Source: Zhengitettix transpicula (Eukaryota; Arthropoda; Insecta; Orthoptera; Tetrigidae). Taken from it: 64,000 bases of DNA. How positions within the stretch are numbered: the stretch's first letter is position 1; the number at the start of each line of letters is the position of its first letter. The stretch is taken from assembly GCA_037074705.1 (NCBI GenBank), contig CM073596.1, forward strand, positions 17,876,501 through 17,940,500, read 5' to 3'. Positions 35,166 to 47,759 of this stretch are shown here, one piece after another. Position numbers and translations under genes: made by a program. The notes beneath the pieces were generated by a model. The model searched no databases, was not told where the DNA came from, and saw nothing but the letters and a program-made list of their open reading frames with translations.

Positions 35166-37298
35166 ATCCGCAGTGAGATCTGTAAATATTGAAAGTATAA
35201 GCCAGTTGGTTAGTCATACTTAGCGAAACATTTACCATTTCTCAGGTTACCTTAAAAAGTGTCATATACCTCGTTCATTCTGTTCTAACCTTGTTCACAC
35301 TCCAGCCACCGTATTTGGGCTCGGTTTGTGTGTCTCTTCCTTTTGGCAGTTTTCCCCCCTCACCGTCCGTCCGAATCTCCAGCTCTTTTTCTGGGTCCCC
35401 CTTATCCGTATTGACTTTGCCGTTCGACACACACTTCAATACCTCCTCTTTTCGGAGAATCCGTCTTCTCGTAGCGGAAGACCACGACCATATAAAATAT
35501 CCCCTTTATCTTACGTCAGAAATGAGAGAAAAAAACTCTCAGTCTGCGTATTAACTGATAATGGAAAGGCTACATTTTTTTATAGCTCGTATCTCATTTA
35601 ACCAGCATTATTCATATTTCAAGTACTTCCAAATGTAATAAATAACATTCTTCCACTAATGATAATTATATAATAATGAATTTATCCACTATTAAACACA
35701 ATTTTTCAAACCCATAATTGCACAACTGTCCCGCGAAATTTTATAAGCCCTGCCTTTAAGTGCAATAATAAGAATTATCTATGTAACTAAGTCGTTTGAA
35801 GTGGCTCTGATAAATGTGTGCAAACATTCCCCTTTTGAAGTAGTGGTGTGAAATCAGTCGGTAAATATTATATCAGCTCTTCCATTGTCTTTGAAAAAAA
35901 GCAAACAGGATCCGCACATAATTTCGCTAGTCCGAAGGAGTTTCTCGGAGTCTCTGGTTTTATGTCTCATCCTTTCGTTCCTCCACGAGGACGATCAGTG
36001 GTTGTTACTACTCTAAATATCAGGTTAATTCTAACTTTCTGATACTTTATTCCTATCAAAGACTTTGGAATATTCAGTAAAGTCTCTGGTACGGAAAACT
36101 AGGCTAACATTGATTTCGAGCATTCCATAAAGGACAGAGATTGAATAAAACATACAAATTCGTTACCAATTCTCAACAGAAAGTTAATAAAGAATCTACC
36201 GATTATTCTAATAATAAATATTTAAATATAAAATAAATATAATTCTATGTTATATACTATATAGTTATAATTAAAGCATTATTCTGATGAAAAAATCTCA
36301 ATGCTATATTGTGAATTGGACGTGAAACACGGAAAAGCAGGAAAATTGTTTAAATTGTGTATGTTAAGTGGTTCAGAAATGTACTACGCCGTTTTATGGT
36401 AAGAATCTAGACCAAAGAAGACTCTAAAAATAGAATAAGTAGAATTTTGCTGCAAAACAGCTTAGGAAAAAATTATCACCAGTAAGAAATTGTCGAGGAA
36501 TATATTGTGGCACATAAACTAGTGTGTGGGTGAAAAATGTGGGAGATGGTTGTTAGAAATTGGAGATGAAGCGTTCAAAATACTGGACGGTATCCAAACT
36601 GTTATACGACTAATTCCTGGAGGGAAGGGAAATATTGCAGTTCTATGAACGTCATCGAAAGTCTTAACCGCGTAGAAACTGGAGAAGTCGCGGTACATCT
36701 TAAAAATAACTTTTGCGGATGTGCAAGTGTTGAGGGAATAGCTGAATACCAGCGCATGGTCGTTGGAAGTTTGAGAAGGGGCTTCCGTACTCAATGGACG
36801 GAACGACGTCTAGACGCTGGAAATAGACGACGCAGGAAGCGCCGATACACCCAGACGTCAGCGCAATTCAAATAAACGCTTCCCCAAGCCAGACAGGCCT
36901 ACGATATAAATAGATATCCTAGCTAGACACGCTGGACTGTCTGCCACAACTTTTGACTCCAGACCGTCCATTTTTCAGTCGAGAAAATCTAAGCCTGATT
37001 TCCAAAAATATTTTCTGTCCCTTCTGCAAATGAGTAGAATGGACGGTTCCTTTCTTCTCCTGAACATTTCCGAATTTGTCCTCACTAGCCGTCCAGTTCA
37101 TTTCAAACACCTTTGAGAAAAAATCTTACATATACTGAATGGCTCCTCTAATGGACAAAGTACTTGAAATATTATTAATCTCAATTTCCATTGCTTGTCT
37201 GGTAAATTGGAGGGTAAAATTGTAAAGATAGGTTGAGTACGGAACTGAAAAAAATTGGGAACACTCAGACAACGGAAATAACCCTCAGCAAGACTTCA
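35166..37298. other. Intron sequence without recognised content
   Basis: Short ORFs only. A minus-strand ORF (36519-36794) and an overlapping plus-strand ORF (36645-36875) are unrecognised. No repeat was noticed. Confidence 0.4.
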
Positions 37299-37613
37299 TG
37301 AGAGATTTTTTATTGAGATTAATCGGGTATTCCATTGTCATGGAATAGAAAAAATTGAGAGAGGAAAAGGAAAATAAAAGGAATGTAAAGCCAAGAAACA
37401 AGAAAAAAAGTGGCAGGTCAAAGAGATGACGAGAATGATCGTCTAGATGATCTTTCTGATCTTCTAGACGATCATTCTCTTCATCTCTTTGACCTGCCTC
37501 TTTCTTTGTTTTTTCTTGTTTCTTGGTTTTTCATTCCTTTTATATTTCCTTTTTTCTTTCTCAATTTTTCTTCCCCAAGACAGTAGAATACACGATTAAT
37601 CTCGATAATATCT
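37299..37613. repeat. Long near-perfect hairpin, about 155-bp arms, 5-bp loop
   Basis: The arms meet at gatcgtctagatgatc / ttct(t) / gatcttctagacgatc near 37440-37470. Pairing continues outward through the ggtcaaagagatga block, the ccaagaaacaagaaaaa block, the aaaaggaat block and gagattaatcg, to tgagaga/tctcacc at the ends. Mismatches are few and mostly small gaps. There is no ORF. Transcription would give a long double-stranded RNA stem. Confidence 0.9.
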
Positions 37614-37929
37614 CACCATTGTCAAGAAATTTCAAATCCAGATAATCAGAGACATCTCTGCGAACATTATGAATAAACTAGTTCAATAATAATATTTTGT
37701 TCAACTTTGAATAACGTCCCTCAAAAATAGTCCTTGATACCTTTCCAATTATCATGCATTTTCTCGGATTCTTCTTGAATTTTGACTGGTGTTTTTCTTC
37801 GAATTTCATATTGGAGAATCACTTTGTCCGATTACCGAGAAACAGACAGAAAAATTTGAAGTTTATTTATCTTTATAATTTAGCTTAGAGTAAATTATAT
37901 ATACATTCAACTATTTACTCTCTCTAAGA
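37614..37929. other. Intron sequence without recognised content
   Basis: AT-rich, with no ORF of note. It borders the LINE-C 3' end on the right. Confidence 0.4.
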
Positions 37930-38778
37930 ATAATTTTTTTAAAATACATTTAAACTATTTTTATTCATTACTTCTACAGGCAACTCATTATACAATATTA
38001 ATCCTCTATCAAACATTGAATTTTTTGTACTTTTTAGATTCAGATTCCAAATAAAAAAAATCCCTCCCCTTGGTGTTATGATTATGGACTTCTAATTTTC
38101 TTTTAATAAAAATATTTAAATACTCGTGCAACTGACCCTTATCTATTCTATAAAAAATAACACATCATACAAAATTTAATAATTAAAAATTCTAATTTTT
38201 TTAACATATCCTGAATCTTACAATATTTATTTTCATTCAAGATAGGACTTAATTCTCTATTCAATATTACTTCCAGTTCATTTATAATATTACTACTTAT
38301 ACCAAATAATATTGAATTACAATAACGTATATGAGAAATTAATATTGACACAAATACTGTATTTTTAGCGTTAAGGGACGAAATATTTCTTAACCTACAG
38401 ACTATTCTTATTTTTTTTTGCCAATTTCTTTTCAATATACTCTGCATGTTTATTAAATTTTAGCTGACTGTCAATAATAACTTCTAGGTACTTAAAGTGA
38501 TTTACCCACTCTATCACCTCATTTCCTACAACTATATCGCAGCCTTTCAATTTATTTCTTATATACATACATTTGGTTTTCTTAGTATTTAAACGTAACT
38601 TATTGACACATAGCCAATTTATAATCTTTACAAGCTGAACATTAATTTTATTTACAATGTCTTTACAATTTTTACCAGATATCATCAGCAAACAGATGAA
38701 TATTTAGTTCCTTCACTACTTTTGGTAATTCATTAATGTACAAAATTAGAGGTTTAATAGTATTGATAGTTGGAAATG
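37930..38778 (-). mobile_element. Non-LTR retrotransposon LINE-C, RT C-terminal half
   Basis: The minus strand encodes, in order: LILYINELPKVVKELNIHLF ending in the RT catalytic box FADD; then after a frame change ISGKNCKDIVNKINVQLVKI, NWLCVNKLRLNTKKTKCMYI, the HFKYLEVIIDSQLKFNKHAE block and ISHIRYCNSILFGIS. The end is a degenerate C-terminus with MFDRGLILYNELPVEVMNKN and SLNVFK. This is the RT palm/thumb and C-terminal domain of a Jockey/CR1-like ORF2. The 5' part is absent (5' truncation at about 38778). The loss of bases just after FADD breaks the frame. Confidence 0.85.
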
Positions 38779-41027
38779 TTCTCGGTTTCCCGAGATGTCG
38801 ACGAAACATCGTGTTTAATCAACGCTAGCCGGTTAGAAACCCGATAAGATTTCCAGTACTACCCAAATTAATAAACTATGTTCCGTGCAGGACAAAAATA
38901 GTTGTAAAATTTGTTACATCTCTTTCAACGTCAACAATCGTTCGTTGTCCAGTACAAGATTTGGCCTTCGAGTATCTGTGGTATAACGTTTTTGAATTCA
39001 GAAAATTTTGCAGTCTCCATTGGTCCAGAATATATTTACGTGAATTTAGTACTTCTTTTGTTCGGCCATTGATTGCAGAAGGTTGAAGTATTTTATTTAA
39101 GAATATTATTCTGCTACTATTTGCGCGAGCAAGCGAGGCATTTACCACCACGGCATTTTCGAAACTTTTGCGGAGAAGTGACCTAGGGCATGAAAGTCTC
39201 CGAAGCTGCGTAGCTTATTAAGTTGTTAGAGCCTGTGAAGTGTCTTGTAGTAGCTGACAGAACTTTGAGAAGCATCGCAGTTCCACTTTCCAACCCCAAC
39301 TCACCCGCCCATCCCTTTCCTCCCTGTGACAAGCGAAGTTTCAAGTTTTTCCGTCGATAATTAGACTACAACCACAACCTAAGCCAACCGCATTAAAAAA
39401 ACAAAAAGAGGACGCAAAGTTCATCAAAGTGTGAAGTTTTGCGCAGCTGCTCCCTGTAAAGACAAGGTTTTTTTTTCTTCCAGGGAACGGGAGATTGTGC
39501 CGAAACTATTAACGGGTTAAGTTTGTTCGGCTGGCAGCAAGAGTTTGGGAGAAAATAGACAAATCTATAATGAGGGCGGGAGGTGGCGTCGTGTTCCGAA
39601 ATCTCTGTTCTGTAATTTTAGTAGTTGTTGAAGTAATCTAATATTGGTGCCTATTTATTATTGAATATTAATTGCTGACGGATTAAAAATACTCTCCTTA
39701 TGTACGTAAAGTGAATGTTTTTGAAAGTCTTATTTTGACGAGAAAAACAAAATAAATAGGAGAAAATTTAAATAGAACACTTTCCGATTTTTCTGTACAA
39801 AATATACATTTTCTCACACATATTCTTGTGTTTTTCTAGCAGTCAAGCTTGCATCCTCACTTTAAAATAAACATTACTAAAAAACCTTGAATATTCCACA
39901 AATTTAATAATGGCGATCAAAAAACAATTTTTTTTTGGCTTCTCATTTTTCTGGAATTTTTACAATTCGAAATTATAATTATGGTTTTCTTATCTATCCA
40001 TTCCCTGATCTATAATGTTTACTAACTGTGTCTTGACGGATTATTACCTAAATGAAAACTATTTTGAAATTCCTTTAATTCAATAAACAGTTTTGGGAAC
40101 ACTTGATTGGTTGAAATTAATTTAAAAAATAAACTCAATGTGACACGTGGAATAGTTTACTGCATTCCAAGGCATCCAGTTAGCATCCACTCGTTAGGAA
40201 TAATTAATACTGCATTAAATCGTTGAATCATTGAATACTGTTACAATAGAGTGAATAGTCGTGGTTGACTCGTACGGTTTCTTTTAGATCCACACACTTC
40301 GAGTTCCTATGGTGTTTTTTAATGGCATATGAATCTCGAACCTACATCTTAATGCGCTTCCATAGTCGGAAAACAAATGTTACGTGATGCCCTATATTCG
40401 GCGAGGGAGGGTAAAATTGAAGTCGGTCAGGGAAACGATAAGAAGTTGTGGTCCCGCTGAATAAATGATGCGCAACTTGGGGGCAATCGATTGCCCTTCA
40501 GTTGCTTATTCCTAACTGCCTCATGACACGCCAAGGATCGTCAGTTCACTTGTTATCTTACCTGACTTCCAACTAATGACTCAAAGTGGAATTTTTTTAT
40601 GATACTAAAGAAATCAGTGATATTCAAGCAAAAGTCTCATGACAGCGGAGACCCACAGTTATTTATTGTTTTGATTAATGAGGTTTCAGGTCACTGCTCG
40701 AATCCAGACACCGTCAAAGACTTCTCTGGAAGTCATCAGTCCAATGCCCGAGTCTGAAAGTGTTGCTGAGTGTTACGACGAAAAGTGAGACGATCATAAA
40801 AACAGTGCTATGGCCTGTCAACAAAAAAATATTGTTCCATTAAAAAATTAAAATAACCACATGTGCACAAACCAGAACTGATCTGAACAAAAGGTTATTA
40901 AACATGTAAATTTTGTAAACCTTTACGTAAATATCGATTACCGCCAGATTTCTATAACTTTGTCAGATTTTTTAGAGTTTTATAGTTTGTTGTCTTTATT
41001 AGAGTCCCTATAAGCAGACCTGAAATT
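38779..41027. other. Intron sequence without recognised content
   Basis: The stretch at 39150-39560 is somewhat GC-richer. The 91-codon minus ORF at 38876-39151 is unrecognised. Nothing else can be named. Confidence 0.4.
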
Positions 41028-41228
41028 TAGATTCTCATGAAACCTGAGGCATTCACTTAAAAACATAAAAAGTCAATTTATAATTTATAATTTTACTGAA
41101 AATCAAATGTGTCAATTAAATAATCTTTGTTATCTCTTTAAAAATTTTGGTATAACTCTACGTCAAATTCAGTAAATTTCCTTCTAATTACAAGTGAATA
41201 TCATATAATTTGGCGCCCAACGTGGGGC
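41028..41228 (+). mobile_element. LTR U5 end with intact tRNA-Lys primer binding site
   Basis: Family blocks gattctcatgaaacctgag, cattcacttaaaaacataaa, gtcaattaaataatctttgt and tatctctttaaaaattttgg lead to tcatataatt. This is followed directly by TGGCGCCCAACGTGGGGC at 41211-41228. Those 18 nt are the exact complement of the 3' end of animal tRNA-Lys(CUU) including CCA. A 5' LTR of a gypsy-like element ended at about 41210. No gag or pol is recognisable to the right. Confidence 0.85.
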
Positions 41229-42004
41229 TTATTTCTTTAATATTATAATTTTGTATACTGCAGTATATAAAAATTTTACATCACTACCCAAGGAGAACCT
41301 TACAGTTCTTTTGCTGTATTTTATAAACAACAAGATGAAGATGATCATTCTTGAAGTAGGTAGCAAGGTGAAACTATTGTTATAATGAAGTGATACAATT
41401 GGGAGAATATGTACGGAATGAAATTAAAATTCGAATGGGCGACATTTATAGCACATCCGTGAAGCGTATCGTACTTAGTGCGTTAGACGTTTTTGATTAA
41501 TTCATCTCAATTCCGAAGTGAAAGCCATCAGTTCTTCCGAAACTAGATTTAATTCTCGATCTGATACAAAGGCGTCTTCATTTTATGCGTACAATCTGTT
41601 TAAGAGGGAAAGTACATCGTCGTCCTTGATTTCCCCGCAGAATAGAAACGTCTTAGGACGCTCTCACTAGTTTTCAGCCGAGAGTGTGTAATTGACCCGA
41701 AGTGAACAGCCTGCAGGTGAAAGGAGCCACCATTAACTAACCGCAGAAGAATCTTTCCTTGCGCCTGGCTGAAACGTTTCTTAAACGGTTTTTGCTGCAA
41801 CGTCGGGAGGAAAGATAGGCCTTTCACATTCGCGTATGTTTACCTGCTCGAGCTGATTTTATTAATTCAACCTGTGCCTTTCTATTCAACCGTTTCAGTA
41901 TGACAGGCTACTCTCCACCCCAGGACGTATCTGTAAAAGCATACACTTCGGCTTCCCGCCTTTTAATGTCTGCACGCATTCAGTTATCTTCACTTTTATT
42001 CAGG
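41229..42004. other. Possible decayed internal region of the LTR element
   Basis: This follows the primer site, so it could be the leader and decayed gag of that element. No coding motif remains. A 75-codon minus ORF (41600-41827) is unrecognised. Confidence 0.3.
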
Positions 42005-43192
42005 AAATATCTAAACAGAACTTTTGAAATATGGAAGAGGGGAGGTTTAGTAACCCTTTTAACGAAAATTTTTAATAAAATTGAAACTGAAGTCGATATT
42101 CCAGATGATTGGGATATATCATATATCACCCCTATTTATAAAAAAGGTGATAAAATATTTTTTTTAGGGTAACAGGCTACATGAGGGTAATCCACACGGT
42201 GGCAACTCCCCTTTAATAGCGTAGGAAGGGATTTGAAAGGGGGGATGCGGAAGGGTAGAAGGAAGTATAAGTGTTTTAGCTTCGACAGCGACAATTTTCA
42301 GTAAAATTATAAATTCTAAAATTAATGAGACAATAGGCCAAATAAGAGAGGAACAGTGTGGTTTCCGGAGTGGAAGATCATGCACTGATAACATATTCTG
42401 TATCAGACAATTACAAGAGAAGATGCTAATTAAACATCAAGAACTACATATGGCTTTTATAGATTTAGAAAAGGCTTATGATGGTATCCCTCGACATCTA
42501 TTATGGTCGGCAATGAGAAATATAAATATCCATGATAAGTGGATTAATATTGTTAGGAAAATCTATAATAATAAGCCAAAGTTAAAATACAGAATAAACT
42601 AACTCGAAACAGGAAAAATAAAACAATGTAAATTTTTAAATACTTGGGCTCAGTAATTACAAATATAGGAACATGTGAAAGAGATATACAAACTAAAATT
42701 GCAATGACAAAGATTTTACACGGAATAATTTGGAATAAAAATTTAACAAAGGAAACAAAAATCAAAATTTATAAGCGCAAAATACAGAACATTCTATGTT
42801 ATGGAAGTGAAACTTGCCCCTGACAGAATTACAAAAGAACAAAAGTAGAACAGTAGAATTCGATTATCTGAGGAGGAGTCTTAAAAAAAACAGGACAGTA
42901 TAAAATTAGAAATGAGTTCTTTTGGAAAGAAATGAACGTAACCACGTCTGTCGTTAAATGGATTGAAAATCAAACCCTTAAATTATATTGTCGCGTACAA
43001 AGAATGGAAGATGGACATAATAAATATACCAATGGAAAAAATAAAACGGGGCAGACCCAGATTAAAGTGGGAAACCCATGTGAAAACCATAATGGAGGAT
43101 AGGAATTTGGAAGAGGGAGATTGGAACGACAGACATAAATGGAAATTGAAGACGGCAAACCTATAAAGGGGGAAAAGCCGAAGAAGAAGATT
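42005..43192 (+). mobile_element. Non-LTR retrotransposon LINE-A with a nested R1 and an internal deletion
   Basis: The plus strand encodes FEIWKRGGLVTLLTKIFNKI, then DDWDISYITPIYKKGDK (the entry to the RT domain). It is interrupted at about 42160 by R1 sequence (42166-42267). It resumes with SVLASTATIFSKIINSKI, EEQCGFRSGRSCTDNIFCIR and HMAFIDLEKAYDGIPRHLLW (RT motif A). The FADD box is missing because about 42600 joins directly to the C-terminal segment FLKYLGSVITNIGTCERDIQ. The end is RNLEEGDWNDRHKWKLKTAN plus a GAA-rich tail. So this copy is dead through insertion, deletion and stops. Confidence 0.88.
42166..42267 (-). mobile_element. R1 3' fragment inserted in LINE-A
   Basis: Reverse-complemented it reads tacccttccgcatccccc, tttcaaatcccttcctacgc, tattaaaggggagttgccac and gtggattaccctcatgtagc. 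It ends ctgttaccct followed by a run of eight A. It lies between two RT segments of LINE-A with loss of a few LINE codons, so R1 was active after LINE-A inserted. It is the copy that shows R1's 3' end best. Confidence 0.85.
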
Positions 43193-44939
43193 CAGTAAAA
43201 TTCCATTTTTTCCGATTCGTAATATGGTCACTATATTGCATACTCTACTATGTGCCACTCTACTATATTCGAAACTTCCAGGATATATATTTTAAAACCA
43301 AGGTATTGGTTTGGATATCTTCTAAGATATTAAAACTCGTGTCCCACTACACACAACATTAATTTTCACTTCATAAACACGTTAACGAAAACGCGTTTGA
43401 TGTTTCCATTATTATTTTTTATATATTATTATATATTTAAAGTATGTTAATATTTTAAAAACACGTTTAAGTTGATTACAGACTAGAATCATTGATTATA
43501 TTACTATAATTTAAAATGGTTACTTTTCGACTACTGGCATGTCGAACATATTTAGGAATTATCTCGTTTTAATTTTTCATAAAATGATATATAATATATT
43601 TTAAGCTGACAGCTGTGTAGTTTTCGTACATCATTCCGTGTTCATTTAACGTGGACGTGGGCCACAATATGCGAACGAAGCCTTTCCTGAGCTGTCTTAA
43701 CACTGAATAATATTGGACGACGAGGATTTAGCCAGGCCAGTAAATCCGCGCTTATTCAGTCACACTTAGTAGCTGTCTCGACGTCATGGCAGTCAGCAAC
43801 TTTTAGGACGTCGCTGACTAAGTGCTTCCAACGAGGATTTAGGAGGTTCTACGGAGCAACCGTAAACCTCAGTGAAAAGGAGAGAGGGAGGGAGAGAGAG
43901 AGAGTGAGGGCTTGGAAAATTTGTTGAGTGTCGTAAGATCGGATTTAATTTTCCATTAGCTCTTGAACTGCAGTTGTGATCTGAAGAACGAGAAAAAAAA
44001 AAGCTTTCAAGAATGTAAACAGAAATTTATTCGCTCATCTTTTAAGGGTTATTTATTGAACACTTCACTTTAAAAGCATTTCTTCGTTTATTGGTCATTA
44101 ACACTTGTACTGGATTTTTTGAACTTGTGTTGACGATCAGAATTGTGTTGGCTCTATTCCAGCAATTCCTTCTTTATTGAATATATAATTACTCTGCTCC
44201 ACTTATAACCTCCCTCCTATACCCCGAAAAAAGTCGGTAAAATATATTGGTAATAATAAAACAGAGACTTAATAATAACGAGGAAATCTTTTTTCCCCTT
44301 GTCTACGAACGGTTCACATTATCCATATTTTTTTTTCAGACCAGATTTTATTTCCTGTACATGAATAAAACAAGTTTAGTTTTATTATTTTCTAAATTTG
44401 TTATTTCTCTCCATAACATTTTTCGTTTTCCTTTTTAAAGTTTCATTTTGTGAACATTGTTCACTTTAAGTCTACACTTCTTTACCCTTTTGATCTAACA
44501 CAGACAATTGAAAGTCCGAACAAAAATATTCTTGTAAACGTAGGTAGAAAACTCAGCTTTTATAATTTACTACAATCGCCGTCGTCATTTCTGGACATTT
44601 TTATGTCACAATCATATCGACGTCGATGTTCTCCGTCACCGAGCTTCGAGATATGAGCCCGTTTCTTGCATAATGGCGATAACATGACAATGGCGTGAAA
44701 ACTACGTTCTGCCTCACACACGAACCTTTGCGTGCTTAAATTGATCTGTTTCGAAGTGTTTTGTTTCGTCGCATACCGATGATGCTTTGATTGGCCATTT
44801 TAAAACAGACTGCTTTTGTTAAATATTCGAGCCTTTATTTTTCAGTCTTCACTGTAAAAAAAAATACTTTATTTTCAAAACGGTAACTTTCGTTGTGTCA
44901 GTATTGAATTTGTATGCTGTTACGTCCATAAACATATTT
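43193..44939. other. Intron sequence without recognised content
   Basis: A GC-richer patch lies at 43640-43900 and ends in a GA-rich run (about 43870-43910). No gene or shared repeat was noticed. Confidence 0.4.
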
Positions 44940-45855
44940 TTTTTAATTGATCGGTTATAAAGCGTCATTAAAATTTGGCAAATTTCTATTTATTAATTAT
45001 CTCGCTATAAATTATGTAACTTTTTTTTCAATAATTATTTTATTTACTTATTTAATATTCCTAACATAAAAGTCTAATTTAATCGACAGGTTAAATTTTA
45101 AAAATTTTGACATCAATGTCTTTAGTTTTTTATTTGTCATTTAAAATTTGGCACATTTCTACTTATTAATTATCTCGCTATAAATTATGTAACGTTATAT
45201 CCTTCACATAAAAAATTATTTACTTATTTAATATTTCTAATTTAAAAATCTAATTAGTCGACAAGATAAAGTTTAATAATTTTGACGTCAGTGTCTTGAG
45301 TTTTTATGTGATCGATTATAACGTGTCATTTAAAATATGGCAAATTTTATTTATTAATTATCTGGCTATGAATTATGCAACGTTATATTTTTCAAATAAT
45401 TATTTTATTTACTTATTTAATATTCCTAATATAAAAGTCTAATTTAATCGACAGTTTAAATTTTAAAAATTTTGACACCAATGTCTTCAGTTTTTTATTT
45501 GTCATTTAAAATTTGGCAAATTTCTACTTATTAATTATCTCGCTATAAATTATGTAACGTTATATCCTTCACATAAAAAAATTATTTCTAATTTAAAAAT
45601 CTAATTAGTCGACAAGAGAAAGTTTAATAATTTTGACGTCAGTGTCTTGAGTTTTTTATTTGATCGATTATAACGTGTCATTTAAAATTTGGCAAATTTT
45701 ATTTATTAATTATCTAGATATAAATTATGTAACGTTATATTTTTCACATAATTATTTTATTTAATTACTTAATATTCCTAATTTGAAAGCCTAATTTAAT
45801 CGACAGGATAAAGTTTAATAATTTTGACATCAATGTCTTGATTTTTTTTTATCAG
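44940..45855. repeat. Satellite-like array, five monomers in A-B-A-B-A order
   Basis: Monomers of 172-189 bp begin near the gtcatt(ta)aaaatttggca motif at 44964, 45136, 45325, 45501 and 45677. Monomers 1, 3 and 5 share gatcg(g/a)ttataa before the motif and taattattttatttacttat after it. Monomers 2 and 4 lack those and share ccttcacataaaaaattatt and taattagtcgacaagataaa. The alternation gives a dimeric higher-order unit of about 352-361 bp. There is no coding potential. Confidence 0.9.
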
Positions 45856-47517
45856 AGTATGATGATCACATCAGTTTACAAGGAACACTGAATAATAAAG
45901 GGTTCAAATTTTAACAATTTCTTAATTGTTGCACACGGTCTATTGACATGAGTACGCGGTTTACTTGACCTGTTCTCAAAATTTAAAAAGTTTTGATTCG
46001 ACTTACAAAAATAGTATTGTTATGTACGTTTGCAAGGCACTAGTAATTAAATTAGCATGAACTAATGTCTTCGTTTCTCCTGTCGCGGTTGGTTAGGAAG
46101 AGAGCGAGAGAAGGAGGAGCCGAACTGTTGTAAACAAGCAACAAACATTTCTCCACTCTTCGACCGAGGACGAAAGAATGAAGGTAGATGAACCATGTCG
46201 CCGAAACGTCCTACGACGTATACACTTTCATAACTATGTATGAGTCTCGAAACAAAACAAAAGAAAAAAATATAAGAATGAACATTCCAACATCGCAGCG
46301 AACGTACGCAAGGCAGATAAGATACAAAACTGAAATTGCGAATATGAACTCAATTTTTCTTGGCTTGCTGTATGTTATTATAATATGTTGCAATAAAAAT
46401 TTTGATTTGCAACCGAAAAAGTTGAGATAATAAATGTCGTTTCTTGTCGATTGAGAGTGCTACATTTTCAAATTTAAACATATTTGCTATAAAATAAGTT
46501 ATGACACAATAAATACATTCGTGAATATATTGTGATAAACCTACGTTCTTAATTTTGCAAAAAGAAATATTTTAGTCTATCGGTGCCATTTCTTTTAAAA
46601 AACATTTTTTCATCTCTTGCAGCAATTTTTTAATATGATAATTTCCTAACATTAGATTAGATTTCAACTTTAAGTTTACATATTTTGATTTTTCATTACG
46701 GTCATCTGTGGTCTTCCGATGATGTGTGTCGCCCACACAGAGTTTAGTACTTTGCTTATGTGGGCAGCTTGAGAGTAGTTACTGGTTTCCGGTTGCTTTC
46801 TTGGCCTGCCTCACGCTGACGTCACTTCTGTTTTTCCTCTCAGACACCTGCTGACTTACGAAGCTAAGTTCACGCCCAGGTGCTCCGTGTCCTCCAAGGT
46901 AACTTCATCTATCTGAGAAATTCCATTCTCTTAAAACCACGTGTGTCCATCTTCACTAATTCACGGGATGGTGATTATTATTTTAATTTATTTCGTCATT
47001 TATCTAACTACGTGATTGGAGGAAGTCTGATTTCCTTGCAACATACAATTTGTTATTCGTCAGTTTTCCTGTTGGATGAGTATCAAGTTTCCTACTATTT
47101 GCGTGCGACGTCATGCACATCGCCATAAAAAAAAATCGTAATCCCTTCCACTTAAAGGCTTTCTTAATTGAAGGACCGTCTGGCCAACAGGTGTTGGCAA
47201 CGTCGGTGAGGAGAGAAAAACTTAGGGGCATCGAACCTGTAAGATTTGCAAACAACTGACGTATTTGCCTTCTTACGTACATGTGCCATTATTATTTTTG
47301 TTAAGAAATTATTTACTACGTTTCTCAGCCGTCGGTCATAATTCCTTTGTGATGATTATCCTTTTTGTAGCAGAAGGCTTTTTTTAAAAAAAAAATATAC
47401 TGAAAATTTTGTAATTCAAAGATTTTACAATTTTGATACACAGAAGACGTTAACATGTTAAAATTAACTTGAATAAATGTAGTTGCTTCTTAAGTGAGTA
47501 TATATATATATATAAAT
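45856..47517. other. Intron sequence without recognised content
   Basis: ORFs are 92 codons or shorter and unrecognised. The patch at 46080-46180 is purine-rich and the one at 46780-46920 is GC-richer. Nothing can be named. Confidence 0.4.
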
Positions 47518-47738
47518 GTTAATTTTCGGTGGTTGCCAGATCAATTTGTCGTTTCCTTTTTAGTCTTCTTAGGGGTTTAGGTGGAGGACGATGGGATTGA
47601 AGTGGTGGAGATTTCTATTACGTGGGATTAGGGCGGTTTGAATTATGTTTTTTTGGGTTAAGGGTATATTTAGGTCATTGTAACCTCATAAGGCTAAAAA
47701 GAAAACGACAAATTGACCTGGCAACCACCGTAAATTAA
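47518..47738. mobile_element. MITE-like element with about 48-bp terminal inverted repeats
   Basis: The left end taattttcggtggttgccag, atcaatttgtcgtttccttt, ttagtctt is matched by the inverted right end taatttacggtggttgccag, gtcaatttgtcgttttcttt, ttagcctta. Both outer flanks are TA-rich (tatatatataa on the left, atatatatatt on the right), consistent with insertion into a TA repeat. The 120-bp centre is non-coding. Confidence 0.85.
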
Positions 47739-47759
47739 TATATATATTGTGGTAATTAA

